The translations under genes and the position numbers were made by a program. The notes under the pieces are model-generated. The model was not told where the DNA came from. It saw only the letters and a program-made list of their open reading frames with translations, and did no database searches. Shown in pieces: positions 1-11,750 of a stretch of 49,749 bases of DNA. The stretch is taken from assembly GCA_900095095.1 (NCBI GenBank), contig FMBT01000565.1, forward strand, positions 1-49,749. The letters are read 5' to 3'. Each line of letters starts with the position of its first letter. Position 1 is the stretch's first letter. This stretch comes from Fragilariopsis cylindrus CCMP1102 (lineage: Eukaryota; Bacillariophyta; Bacillariophyceae; Bacillariales; Bacillariaceae).

Positions 1-2
1 AT

Positions 3-1169
3 AGTAAAAGGTCTGGTGGTACAACTGCTGCTGTTGCTTCTTCGACTACCGCTCCTCCTACTATACCTATACGTCGTGGCTCACAAGATCCTACTAGACT
101 AGCTCCTTTATCATCGTCGACTACCTCTCCTCCGATTATACCTCGACGTCGTGTTTCGAAAGATCTTACAACAATATATAATAAGCTTACGACAACAACA
201 CAACCATTAACGTCAGCAAGCAGAATCAATCAAGAAGAAAAGAAGTTACAATAATAAAAAAGAGACCAATAGTTATCTTGCTAAGCTTACGACAACAACA
301 CACCACTAACGTCAGCAGCAGAATCAATTAGGGTTAGGGACAATATAAAAAAGGAGGTCAACAGTTATTCTTGCTCGTCGCAATACTATACACGGATACA
401 GCAGCAGCAGCAGCAGCTAAGGCACATCAACAAGTAAGGGGAATATTGAATCTCCAAAAATACCACAAAGAACAAAATCGAATAGTACAAAATCGAATAG
501 CAATACGTCATTACCAGGTGCATCATTTTCAACGACATCGAGATCATCCACAATAAGTACTACTCCTCCGAAAAACCCCATTGGTACTGCTGCTCCGATT
601 GCTGCTGCTGCTGGTGGTTATTCTAACTTTGTATGTGCTACACCACCCATACGTCCTCAACGTCGGGTATCTGAATTCTTTGTGTGGAAGTAGAAGATTC
701 AGATTTTGAAGAAGATTTACTTGATGCACTTGCTGAAGAGGACGAAGAAGAACGAGAGAAAATACCTTAACCTACTACCAGCAGCAGCTAACGAGCTAGC
801 CACTACAAAAACAACGGTGGTTGTTCATCCTCAAACTACAAACCAACATTATCAAGAATTGCATCAATAGAAAATATTCAAGTATTATCAAGAGATGCAT
901 CAATGGAAGATATACAAGAATTATCAGCAGACATATCACTATCATTATTATCATTATCATTATCTTTACCAGTGAAAGATACAGATACAAATCAACCACC
1001 TATTATTCCTATACGGCGAGGTTCAGATTATCATGTTCACAAAAACAGTAATAGTACTAAGAGTAAGAATATCATAGACGATAGTCTTAAATCATCATGT
1101 CCCATGATAGGATCGTCATTTTTATGTGATGATGAACTTGAATTCCATCTCAACAACAACAACATCTAA
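3..1169 (+). pseudogene. Decayed Ser/Pro/Asn-rich gene with repeated PPxIPxRRxS motif, 5' end outside the window
   Basis: I do not recognise the family. Three open stretches on the + strand read as pieces of one low-complexity protein: 3-254 (83 codons, open at the window edge), about 480-770, and about 799-1169. The motif PP-x-I-P-x-RR-x-S recurs: PPTIPIRRGS and PPIIPRRRVS in the first piece, PPIRPQRRVS in the second, PPIIPIRRGS in the third. The second piece shifts frame at a GTGTG near 681-686. On the other side, an acidic frame at 684-770 (VEVEDSDFEEDLLDAL) follows the motif directly, so a 2-bp TG gain would explain the break. The third piece carries two 11-residue repeats (ASIENIQVLSR, ASMEDIQELSA). 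RRxS resembles a basophilic kinase site; that is inference. It could instead be a live multi-exon gene whose introns I cannot place. Confidence 0.45.
181..335 (+). repeat. Imperfect direct repeat, ~100-bp period
   Basis: A segment beginning AAGCTTACGACAACAACACA occurs near 182 and again near 282. Each is followed by a similar run (ACGTCAGC...AGCAGAATCAAT). The second copy carries small deletions. The repeat lies inside the decayed gene and contributes to loss of its frame. It ends beside TTAGGGTTAGGG (about 328-340). Confidence 0.7.
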
Positions 1170-1967
1170 ATGGCAACATTAAGATGATGGGTGGACGACG
1201 ACGTTGTTGTTGCTAATACTAAAACTATGGCAACTTGTACAGACAGCATGACGTGATAAAAGCTACAGTACGCCACAACCGCCGTACAGTAATCTTGATA
1301 AATATCTTGATTCATTCATTCTTTTGATTCAATATGACTATTTTAGTAGTCCTATAGCAATAGCAATAGTAATAGTAATAATAATAAAATAATACAAACA
1401 AGTCTTGACAAGGACATGAAGATTTTGAAGCTTTCGACTGACTCACTCATTCCCATTCTCTGGTAGGCTCTTATCGCTCAAGTGGAATTATCGTGTTTGA
1501 ATGTAGTAGATAAACGAAGGAAGTATATCTAATATCACGCCTACTACTGTATCTAAATAGTATTACTGCAAACGAAAGCCTTTCGTTTATTACAATAGTT
1601 TCAACTTTATTATATTCAGGAACTCTTTCCTCTATCGACCAGTTCAGTTCAGTTCAGTTCCTCCCTTTTCGTAAGGACACGGAAATTGCTTTGAGACATG
1701 TTCGTTCAGCAGCAGTAGCGGCTTGTTATTCGTGCTCTCCTTCGTTCCGCACTCTGTCTACAGGCAACACACATTACCTTTTCTATTTGGGGGTTTTCCT
1801 GAGAATTAGTGTTTATAATTAATTGATTTTTAAATCCAGAAAAGTGTAAATGGTTACTACAGTATAATTATTATTCCCCCCCAATTTGTATAGAGGGGGC
1901 CCCGAAAATAAAATGTATTTGGGGACACACAAATATTTTGGGACAAAATAGCCCCAAATGAATTCTC
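1170..1967. other. Non-coding spacer
   Basis: No open frame looks coding here. The stretch holds an AAT/AGT-rich run (about 1355-1392), a triple TTCAG run (about 1640-1660), a run of eight C near 1876 and several TACAGTA-like words (near 1268, 1285 and 1858). Confidence 0.5.
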
Positions 1968-4650
1968 AATATAAAAACTAAATCATGCCCAAAATTTTAC
2001 TAGTATTTGTTGGTCTAGTATATAATAACAACTTTAGCATCAAATATATACACCTAAAGAATTATTTTTTTAGAAAATTAAAGTATAAAGTTTACTACTG
2101 ACCTATTGGATGGAAAATTGTTACATTCCTTAGTCTTGTAAGCCTACTGGTATCTCACAATGTAGGCTCACACACAGAACACATTTTAGGGACTAAAAAT
2201 ATATGTGTACACACAACAAAATATCTCGTATAAAAGGGTTGCAGAGGACAATACCAGATGGGGCGGGTGAACAAACATCCACATAGTGTACTAGAACATT
2301 GTTTTTCTCTCCCATCACTTTTCTGCTCCTTTGGTTGAGGAATAAAACTTGTTTTGCTAATGTGGTAGGCACACAACTAGCAAGATTTTTGATCAAAATG
2401 AACCACTAAATATCTCATTTGAAAGGGTTGCAGAGGACAGCATCAGATAGGTCAGGTGCACACACACATCCACATAGTGTACTAGAACATAATGTTTGCC
2501 TCCCACAACGTTTCTGTTCCTGTGGTTGAGGAATAAAATTCATCTCACACTGTTATGGCAGGCACACAAACAACAAGATTTTGGATCAGAAAAAATGAAC
2601 ACAAAAAATCTCATATAAAAGGGTTGCAGAGGACAACATCAGATGAGTCAGTTGCACAAACATCCATATAGTGTACTAGATTATTATGGTTGCCTCATAC
2701 CACTTTTCTGCTCCTTTGGTTGAGGAATAATACTTGTTTTGCTAATGTGGTAGGCACACAAAAAACACCATGATTTTTGGTCAGAAAAAATGAACACAAT
2801 AAATCCCATATAAAAAGGTTGCAGAGGGCAACACCAGATGGTTCAGGTGCATAAACATTCATTTAGTGTACTAGAATATTATGTTTGCCTCCTACAACTT
2901 TTTTCTTTCTGTGGTTGAGGAATAAAATTCATCACACTGTTATGGCAGGCACACAAACAACATGATTTTGGATCAGAAATAATGAACAACAAAATATCTC
3001 ATTTGAAATGGTTACAGAGGACAACACCAGATGGGGCGGGTGCAATAGCATTCACATAGTGTATTAGAACATTGTGTTAGCCTCCCACAACTTTTTTGTT
3101 CATGTGGTTGAGGAATTAAATTCGTTTTACTAATGTTGTAGGCACACAAATAACTAGATTTTTGATCAAAATGAACCACGAAATATCTCATTTGAAAGGG
3201 TTGCAGAGGACAGCACCAAATGGGTTGGGTGCACTAGCATCCACATAGTATATTAAAACATTATGTACACCTCCTGCAACTTTTCTGTCCATCATCACTT
3301 GACTAAAGTAATTCTGATTGGTATCATTTTTATCTCACAAATTCTCCAGTGAAGTTTGGAAATTGGAATATTAAACACCTTTGATTAATAAAATTAATAA
3401 CTTCTCCTTGGTTCTAGAACCAGCATGGGGCACCAAAATAACACCCAGTCATTCGTCCCATACCCATAGGGGATGAACCCAGGTTCATGATCCCTCATAC
3501 ATACCTTATTCTTGCCTCCAGATCACAAACATTGCAGATGATGAATAACTTCTCCTTAGGTGAATAATAAGATGAATAACTTCCCCTTAGGTTCCAGAAC
3601 CAGCATGGTGCACCAAAATACCACCCAGTCATCCATCTCATACCCATAGGGGATGAACAAAGGACCATGATCCCTCATACTTACCTCATTCTTGCCTCTA
3701 GAACACAAACATTGCATTTCGGCCAACATGTCATATTTCCATGCCCAAAAGTACCATTCAGAAATAGGCTGCCACAACATCAAAAAAATGAACTGGACCA
3801 TGGTTTTAACATCCAGATACCTTCCATATATGTATATGGTCAAAATACAGTAACAATACTTGGAACATTTGCCATATTGGTGGGGTGGGGGGTGGGGAAC
3901 AATAGAATAGATATAAAATGGCCCAAAATGCACACATTGGAAAAACATTTGAGATGCTACCGTGCCCATACCAGGTATGCTGAGTCCCAAATAAAATAGC
4001 TAGACATTAACCTAACTCATAAAAGTTTTGGATTATATCATTTCTTCAGGTAACCATCCATATATTTGGGTGTGTGGTTAAAACTCACCGCTATTAAAAC
4101 ACACAATTTCTCAAAGTGCCAAGTGCGCGTGTAATTAATACTGTGATGCACCATCAATACATACCTAATAACCTAGAAAGATTGTATGGAGCTCAGCATT
4201 ATACCTATGGGTACAAGGTCCAACTATTGCTTAGGGCTCTAGGGAGGTTAGGAAGGTGTAAGGGTGTATCAAGCCCCCAAAAGGGTCATTTAGTCCCCAA
4301 ACAGGTTTTTCCTCTTTAGCACCCACATCAGCATGGTCCTACCCATGGCTTGCCAAGTTTATATTCCCTTTGGTGTATATGATATGGTCAACCCCATGTG
4401 CTTCCTTTTGGACAATACATCTTTTTGAGTGTGTACTAGTTCACATACCCCCTCAAATGGGCCATTTTCCCATGTCCTAGGCTGCAGCACACCCTTTACT
4501 ACCTTCCAGTGTGAAGAACACATACCTAGCACTCCAAAGCCCAGTCCCAGATCATACCATCTGATTGGGACTTTATACATGCTAGGATGGGTTAGAATGC
4601 CAGAAGGTGGAGTGGTACAAGTAGCAAGTGCCACAGGACACGATTTAGTG
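1968..4650. mobile_element. Dispersed repeat A, copy 1 (candidate non-autonomous transposon)
   Basis: The segment is collinear with 21029-23591 in the same orientation, from a left end reading ACTAAATCATGCCC to a right end reading CCACAGGACA, with substitutions and indels throughout. Its parts are a unique leader with an 'ATCTCACAATGTAGGCTCAC' block, an array of ~195-bp tandem units (about 2205-3300), and a unique right arm. No long ORF with recognisable protein domains is present, so it looks non-autonomous. The right end (CACTAAATCGTGTCC when reverse-complemented) matches the left end at 11 of 13 aligned bases after CTAAATC is anchored. This suggests imperfect terminal inverted repeats. No convincing target duplication was seen. 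Open frames of 60-144 codons inside are not conserved as proteins between the two copies. Confidence 0.7.
2205..3300. repeat. ~195-bp tandem satellite array inside repeat A copy 1
   Basis: About six diverged units are visible. Each starts with a form of 'AATATCTCATTTGAAAGGG', continues through 'TTGCAGAGGACA', 'CATCCACATAGTGTACTAGA' and 'TGGTTGAGGAATAAA', and ends with 'GGCACACAAA'. Unit starts fall near 2212, 2409, 2605, 2800, 2994 and 3180. The length is close to a nucleosomal repeat. Confidence 0.8.
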
Positions 4651-5265
4651 TTTTCGCGTTATTTAGAATAAGAACTAAATAAGTAAAGGTCTGTCCTTTG
4701 ACTAGAAGTTTAAAGTGTTACTAATTAAGTACTTTTTTTTGAAGAAAGGCGAAAGAGAAGAAACAAAAGATCGAATCTTGTGCATGTCATGTTTTTGTTG
4801 TGATTGCTTGCATGTGACAAGAATCAAGAGACCGCCTTCTTATTTGAGTGAATCGAATCAATCGAGTAGTACAGTAACGGCGTTAGAGCACCACTAATTG
4901 TTCCACTAGTCTGTTAGAGTACAAGTATCTTCGCTACTGCTAGCTAATAAGGATCTCATGCATCAAGTAAAGGCTTTTAAAATAAATAAGGATCTCATCC
5001 AACAGATAGAGTAAAGAACAGAACAAGACATCGATTAGTGTGTGTATATTTTACCCAAGCAGACTGGAAGGTTACTGAGATTACTTATTGTTTCCTCTCT
5101 TTTTTGTTATCGTCGATCTAGCTAGACTAGACTAGCTAGTACAGTACGGTAGGAATTCCATTAGTAACACAAACAAACAATCAATCGTCCTGGCTGGGTT
5201 CAAAAAAAATAAAGCGAACATAAAATAACATATTATTCGCATACCACACAAAATTTAAAAAAAAA
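4651..5265. other. Spacer and probable 5' region of the C2-domain gene
   Basis: No ORF looks coding. A direct repeat AATAAGGATCTCAT occurs near 4946 and 4985. GCTAGACTAGACTAGCTAG lies near 5120, followed by TACAGTAC. An A-rich tract (5258-5265) directly precedes the chosen ATG at 5266, a common context in AT-rich protists. Confidence 0.4.
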
Positions 5266-8200
5266 ATGAATTTCTTCACAACGAAATTCCTGTCATCCAA
5301 AAAAGATGCAGGCGTCGGCGGAACAGCAGGTTTAAGATCAGGACTACTACCAGCAGGTGGATCAAATAATGGATCATCAAATGGATCATCATCATCATCA
5401 TTAGGAGTAGTAGGTGGTATGACAAATATTGTCATGAGAGTATCCAAAAGTTGGGATATTAAAATGCCACCACCCACCAAGACTGTATTAGGACTTGGAA
5501 TAGATGGTGGCATGTTTGATAATCGTATGATTGATACAGGTATTGGACATTTTAATCTAATACAAAGAAAACGTAAAATTATCATAGGAATTCATGGTCC
5601 TGATGGTGAAGCAGAAGGCGTTGGTGGTGTAGTAGGTGATGATGCATCATCTTCTGGTTCTCTCTCTATGCATAATGCTGAAGAAAATTCGTCCAGTGGA
5701 AGAAGTATGCTTAGTAAAGGAATTGATTTAAGTTCAGAATTGAAAGATGATGATTTAATTGTTATACGTATATTAAAACCAAGACGTGGTCGATGGGGTA
5801 TACATAAAGATTATACAGAAGAAAGTGATGAATCAGAATCAGAAAGTGATCATGAGAATGAGGATGGGGATGAGGATGAGGATAGTGAAGAGGTGGGCGA
5901 AGACGAGGACGGTGATGATTTTTGTAACGATACATGCTCGTTTCTTACATCATCGAAATCGAAACGAAAAATGGAAACAACCAAAAAATCAATCAAAAAG
6001 AAAAAATGGTTACAGGAGGTATTAAAGGAACAACGTGCATCAAATAATACAAGTACACATTATCATGGTGGCAGTAATACAAAATACACTATTAGTCGTG
6101 AGGATACAGAATGGATTGAATATCGCAAATTTGGTTTAGATGAAATCAATCCAGATGATATACAATATCGAAAAACGTGGGAGGCAACAATTGGTATAGA
6201 AAAATATCGAGAACGACGGAAATTGATTTTTAATTCTCAAGCGGAAGCAATTGAATTTAAATTAGAAATTGATACACTTCGAACATTATCCAAACATCGT
6301 GCAACACAACGTTTGCATGCCTATAAGAAATTACAATTACAAATTAAATCACAAACAAAAAATCGTCTATCATTAATAAATTCAAAAGCAAAATCTGCAA
6401 CTCCAACTGCTACTACTGATACAGATCAAAATGATACTCATCATCATCCAAAGCAAATGATCCAATCAATCTCACGACCACTTAACGATTTGGTGCATGT
6501 ACTTAATCCAGTAAATATTGTTTCTACTGCATTGAATTTATTACCATTTGAAGCTGTTAGTATGAATCCACACGGTACAACTGGTGTAGCATTGCAACAG
6601 GAACAGCAGGAACAGCAACAGCAACAACAATGTTGCAATAATAATCAACCATCTGTAGATAACAATTCGAGGACGACGACGACGATGGATGATAATATAG
6701 AACTTCATGATGATATCAGTTTATTAGTTGAAATTGTATCGTGTAGCGATTTACCTGTTGCTGATATAACAGATTCCACAGATCCATATGTGGTTGTTTT
6801 CTTGGGTGTTAATGCTATACATAAAACTGAGTACATACCGAAAGAGTAAGTTTCCTTGTGTACTACCTATTTTGGTTTGTTCTGTGTTGTATTCCTATTC
6901 TGTCTGTCTTACAAACTATATTTTCTTCCTTTTTACATCGCAACAACAACAAAACAAAACAAACAAACATTTTATACTTTAGACTCAATCCGGTTTGGAC
7001 GGTCCATAATGGTTCATTATTTATGGTATCATGTTCGGCAGAAGAATTTTTTTCATTTAGTTATGGATTAGTATTTTGTGTGAAAGACTTTGATCTTGTT
7101 GGTTTGAAGGATCGAATTGTTGGCCGGTACGTACTATATATTATACGCTTACATTCAGTTGGGATTTTTTGCTTGTTTTGGTTTTTATTTAGTTTTGATG
7201 GTATCTATTCCTACTCCTCCTTCTTATTTTCTTTTGATTTGATCTGTTTCTTTTTTACCTCTTTCTTCTCAACTGTTATGCACTACCACCAGTGCTGAAT
7301 TGACGCAGGAACAATTATTATGTATGGATGGAGAACGTGTTGCTGTTGAATTGGACATACCACAAGACATATTAGACCATCCATCCAATCGTATTAATCT
7401 AGGTAAAGATCGTATATATAGTAGTAAAATATACTTACGTGTTCGTAAAGCAACACCCGAAGATAAAAGATTTATTATGACATTCAATGATATTAGACGA
7501 TCCAAACGTGAGGGTGTATATACTGATACATCATTCAAAGCCAATGCTGATTGGTTGGGCGTGTTAAAACGTGAATCGAAAAGAATTGATGATGTTGAAG
7601 TGGTAAGTACAAACGAAAAATTGAATAATGATTTGACAGCGCGTATAAATAATTGTGGCGAGAAGATACTATGTCACTATACTTTCACAACTCGTCTAAT
7701 TTCTATGGTTTATGTCTGTCTCTCTCTCTTTCTCTCTCTCTCTTTCTCTCCTTCTCTTTCTTTGTTTTATTTACCTACTTTAAAACCCTCTATATGTATC
7801 TAGCATCGTGTGAAACCGGGTCCCGATCCAAACCGTCCTACAGAAGAAACGAAATGGATGAGTAATTCCCAGCTAGACAAGGAAATGCTTAAGCCCTCAC
7901 ATGCATGGGTAGATTCTGGTAGCGGAACGCTTGGGAAGATTTACATTGAGGTACTAAAATGTGAGAATTTACCAAACATTTTTCTGAATCATAAAATTGC
8001 AAGTGAAAAGTCAAAGACCGATGCATTCTGCTGTATGGTATTCGAGGATGCGATTGGTTACACCGACGTTATTAAAGATGCAACCCATCCACGATGGATG
8101 CCATGGTCACAGAGAGCATTTGCCTTTAATATGTGAGTTTTACTTGTGATTGTTTGTTTGCTTGCGAATTTAACAAGTGCTTATTTGGGGCATACCAGAC

Positions 8201-10289
8201 CACAGTACGTGAAGGTCAAAATCGGAATCGGAATTTTCCTAACGTGTAAATGTCTTCATTACTATTTGCCTCTTATGTAAATGGAAGAGCCCACCCAAGT
8301 TCCAATCTTATGATTGGAGTCTTCGATTATGATATCACTGGCTACCATTACCCGTAAGTACATAATTAACAAACAAGTTGTTGAGAAGCGAGTAGAAGGA
8401 CTTGGCGTCTAACTTTCGTTTTTGTTTTTCTTCCGTTTTTTTTCGGAAAATCCCACTCTATATACATAGCATCGGACGGGTGTCTGTAAACCTCACGAAC
8501 CACGCTTCAGGGACCGAATACGTATTATCCTTTGATCTATACAGATCTGCTATGTTAGACAATGATCGTCAGCCCGATGGAAGAATTACGATTCGTATTC
8601 GAATAGATTTTCACGACAATCGACTTTCAGCAATAAAACTTCCTGATATCCATACACTAAATCTCCCAAATAGGTTTGATTTCATGACGGTGTATTACGT
8701 CTGTCATGGCGACGAAGATATGGACAGGTTTTCATTGGAAACACTCTATGCGTATCAAGCTGAGCTTGAGTCGCATTTAGGACACATTTATCAGATTAAA
8801 AAAGCCGTTCTAGTTGTAATATTTTGGAGAGGGTAAGTGTCGTCAGTCGTCTAAGGGAATCAATCCACTCAATCGCTTTTCGCTTCTCAAATCTTTTCAT
8901 TCTGTTTCTATTCCATTTCTCTAATCCGCCGATTTATCAATTATAACAGACATTTTCCCCTAAAAATTACGGAACAGAATTTAATCTTCCCATACATTCT
9001 AGCGTTGCATTTCTTATGGGGATAACTCTTGTTGAAAATCTGAATCTAATGCCATCCTTTTTATTTTTTTCCATAGCATGGTTTTTGATGGCTACCTACG
9101 AAGCATCGATGAAGCATCCATCTCCATGGGCTGGCAGCATTACACTCAAACAGATGTATTTGTCTGCAATCTATGGGAAAGCTTTTCCCGAGTCTATTGC
9201 TGAATATGAAACGAAGCTGCTGTCCGTGCATACAACGAAGAATTAAAACAACGATACGAAGAAGAGCAAGAACTGCTGAAGCAGCGGCAAGAAACCGCAA
9301 GACAGTTAACAGAATTATATGGACGGGGTGCGACCGAGCCTGATGATCTTTCTGCCGAACGCTTTACGAAAAAGGATGTTAATATAGTGAATGACATGTT
9401 ATACTCGGTAAATCCTCTAGCAGCTTCGTTGCTACCAATACAGCAAATGCTGGGACAGATAGCATCTTACATTCGAATTCTTCGCTCAATTGTGTCTTGG
9501 GATGAAAGAATCAATGCATTTTTAATCTTAAATTCTTCTATTGCTGTTGGTGTCATATTTCTGTTCATACCATGGGGCTGGGTTGCTCGATGGTTCTTCA
9601 GATTGACAATATGGATTTTTCTTGGTCGTAAGTTCTTTGTTTGTATGTTCCTAGTTTTGTTGATGTTGATGTTGTTTCTTCTATAATTCTATGGTGGTTT
9701 CCCTCAGTGCGGAGTGATTGATACTTCTTTACCTATTCATTCTTACAACCCATTCCTTTTTATTTCGAAATAGCTTGGATGAAATTGGTTGACTTATACG
9801 TTTTACCAAAGATATTTGGAACAGAACTAGACAAGGACAAGATGCTCGCCAATTTTGCAAAGGACAAACTTGATTCAATTGGCATAACAAAAGAAACAAT
9901 CTTGAGGAAGCGAGAAGATGTTTACAAACAACAGGCTATGAAACGTTATATGGTACGCATAATAAAATTATTTGGAATTGATATAGATGAAATATCTCTC
10001 ATTATTTGTTTTGGTTTCTCCTGTCCGTCCTACCCCTCTTCTCTCTACTCTTTACTGTATACTTCCTTATTAAAAGTTTGGTAAGTATTCTGTGATGGTA
10101 CCACGATTCAAGGATTATCGTTATTGCGATACTCCCTTACCAGAATCGAGTGCCACTCCTGTACTAGAAGCCATAAAAATTGTAACAAACAAGATATCTC
10201 CTGGACAGACTTTGACTGGTGAAATGATTCCTACGTGGGGTGATGGATTGGATAAGAAGAAATTGAGCAAAGAAAAGAAAACTAACTAA
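5266..10289 (+). CDS. Multi-C2-domain membrane protein (MCTP-like), nine exons, interrupted by two in-frame TGA codons
   Basis: Hand-built exons: 5266-6845, 6983-7126, 7293-7602, 7804-8132, 8288-8353, 8470-8832, 9077-9627, 9774-9952 and 10077-10289. All introns are GT-AG and phases agree; the exons sum to 3735 nt (1244 codons plus stop). The N-terminal ~480 residues are Gly/Ser-rich, acidic and Gln-rich. One C2 domain starts near residue 487 (LLVEIVSCSDLPVAD, DSTDPYVVV) and crosses into exon 2. A second starts near 716 (GKIYIEVLKCENLPN, RWMPWSQRAFAF). A coiled coil (LKQRYEEEQELLKQRQE) is followed by a hydrophobic segment (FLILNSSIAVGVIFLFIPWG) and GPWMKLVDLYV, the usual tail of MCTP-type proteins, which tether membranes through Ca2+/lipid-binding C2 domains. 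In exon 7, codons 973 and 975 are TGA (9201-9203, 9207-9209) with about 270 open codons after them. This is an assembly error, pseudogenisation or recoding. The + strand frame before and after is intact. Confidence 0.8.
9201..9209 (+). other. TGA-ATA-TGA inside exon 7 of the C2-domain gene
   Basis: The frame set by the 8832/9077 splice reads WESFSRVYC, stop, I, stop, then NEAAVRAYNEELKQRYEEE. It stays open to the next splice. The +1 frame across the same bases reads ESIAEYE, which would also fit a helical linker. Two compensating indels around 9195 and 9212 are therefore one explanation. Confidence 0.85.
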
Positions 10290-10400
10290 GGCTTCACATT
10301 ACTTTTTGATGACAATTAGAATAGAACAAAGAGAAAAAACGATATGTGTTTCATAACTTATGGTAGGCAGAGCAATACAATTGCGTCTCGAAGGCAGCAC

Positions 10401-10835
10401 ATTTTTTACCTCATTCGTCCAGCGCACAATTCAAACGCGCTACAGTGTATCGCGTGGAATTTTCAGTATATGAAAGGACGAAATGAGTCCAAGTGTTGCT
10501 CTGACGAGTCAGAGCAAAACGAGTCCTTGATTGAGTCGATACACGGAACATGATGAAAAAGAAAAGACGAAGGCGAAAAAAAGCGAGCAGGATGGAAAAA
10601 TCTTTTTTATGAACAACCATTTTTTACCTCATTCGTCCAGCGCACAATTCAAACGCGCTACAGTGTATCGCGTGGAATTTTCAGTATATGAAAGGACGAA
10701 ATGAGTCCAAGTGTTGCTCTGACGAGTCAGAGCAAAACGAGTCCTCGATTGAGTCGATACACGGAACATGATGAAAAAGAAAAGACGAAGGCGAAAAAAG
10801 CGAGCAGGATGGAAAAATCTTTTTTATGAACAACC
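10401..10835. repeat. 218-bp perfect-looking tandem duplication with nested inverted repeats
   Basis: Copy 1 is 10401-10618 and copy 2 is 10619-10835. They differ by a T/C substitution (CCTTGATT versus CCTCGATT) and one A in a poly-A run. Each copy has a 10-bp perfect hairpin TTGCTCTGAC-GA-GTCAGAGCAA (10496-10517, 10714-10735). It sits inside an 8-bp pair GTGTATCG / CGATACAC (10445-10452 with 10537-10544), and a GGAC-GAAATGA-GTCC stem precedes it. The duplication begins about 110 bp after the stop codon of the C2-domain gene, so it may lie in its 3' UTR or terminator region. Confidence 0.9.
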
Positions 10836-11081
10836 GTGTTTTGTTGGTGCATTAGTATTGTTTAGAACAACAGTTGCGGTTCATATATTTACAAATACGG
10901 CCATATTATATAGCAAAGAAAGTTTAGAACGTTCCATAAAATAATAAGTTATAAAGATACCATTTAACCTACTAGAGTGTAGTAGTCGTTTTTACCAGGA
11001 TATATAATATTATGTACTAGTAGGTTATCCTGCTGCTGAATATATAATGGTAAAAATGGTTCTTTCTTATCTTCAATTGTC
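10836..11081. other. Short AT-rich spacer
   Basis: No feature was identified. It contains TATATAATAT-type runs near 11000 and two related TACTAGTAGGTTA / CTACTAGAGTG words. Confidence 0.35.
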
Positions 11082-11423
11082 ATGCCATCCAATGAAATAA
11101 ATCCGTTGCAGATCCGTAGTAAGTCTTTAGAAGATGACGATATTCTTCTGCGAGGAATACTACAAGAACTTGAGGAAGTTGCTAAATTTGTTGTAGTTCC
11201 GCCACCAACAGTCGCTCTTCTGCTGCCATTGAATGAACATTGTGGGAAGATACTAGCGGTACTATTTCATCTGGAATTAGTTGAGGAAGAAGAAGCCGAC
11301 CAACATCCAATAGTCGCGAACAAATCATATCAATTAAAAACGCGTTTTAAATTATATTTTCGTGAGCGTGTACGTTTACATGCTGGAAATAAAAAAGGTT
11401 CTTCATCATTCAATATGTACTAA
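11082..11423 (+). CDS. Hypothetical 113-aa protein
   Basis: I do not recognise it. The ORF is complete (ATG to TAA) and of mixed composition, not low-complexity. It has an acidic Leu-rich first half (EDDDILLRGILQELEEVAK), a hydrophobic centre (TVALLLPLNEHCGKILAVLF) and a basic C-terminal part (YQLKTRFKLYFRERVRLHAG). It could be an exon of a gene whose remaining pieces are the ORFs to 11750, or a fragment of a decayed gene. No signal peptide is visible. The next gene upstream ends at 10289 on the same strand. Confidence 0.4.
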   Translation: MPSNEINPLQIRSKSLEDDDILLRGILQELEEVAKFVVVPPPTVALLLPLNEHCGKILAVLFHLELVEEEEADQHPIVANKSYQLKTRFKLYFRERVRLHAGNKKGSSSFNMY

Positions 11424-11750
11424 AATCTTCGGTCAAGCTCAAACAAAAAGGATACATTGACTGTCCTTTATTTTACGGTTGCCCCTACATGGCCGATTTT
11501 CTTTCCTACTTGCCAGTCGTAAACTCTGTTGAAGCTCAACGTACTTAGTCTCGCCGTCGAGCACGAAAATATCACCCAAAACATGCGACTATCGATTGTA
11601 TTAGGTAAATTAGGGGGAAAAATGATGGGAGTAAAAACTATTGGACGAATCGATACTACAAGCAGTACGTACTTAGTTCTGTCGACGCGTACGAACATAT
11701 CAACCAACACCTGTTCGATACTATGAGCTTCCACATACGACTGGCCTAAT
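11424..11750 (+). pseudogene. Coding-like remnant with a repeated peptide, frames broken
   Basis: Short + strand frames follow the 113-aa ORF. One reads YIDCPLFYGCPYMADFLSY (about 11453-11509). Another has LSLAVEHENITQNMRLSI (about 11545-11598). A third has LSSVDAYEHINQHLFDTM (about 11669-11725). The last two are similar in both DNA and peptide (V-x-x-E-x-I-x-Q-x) but lie in different frames. This looks like an internally repeated gene damaged by indels. The family is unknown. It may have belonged with 11082-11423. Confidence 0.3.

Noticed and set aside
328..340. Telomere-like TTAGGGTTAGGG
   Set aside because: Only two units inside gene-like DNA far from any end of the sequence; chance or a repeat-derived word.
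3556..3999. Overlapping ORFs of 144 and 110 codons inside repeat A
   Set aside because: They are not maintained as proteins in copy 2 (22600-22900), where frames are interrupted; chance ORFs in repeat DNA.
10496..10700. Hammerhead ribozyme in the 218-bp repeats (CTGACGAG and GGACGAAA words present)
   Set aside because: The conserved words are in the wrong order within a unit. Reading across units, the 17 nt between GAAA and the next CTGACGA cannot hold stem III, the cleavage site and stem I.
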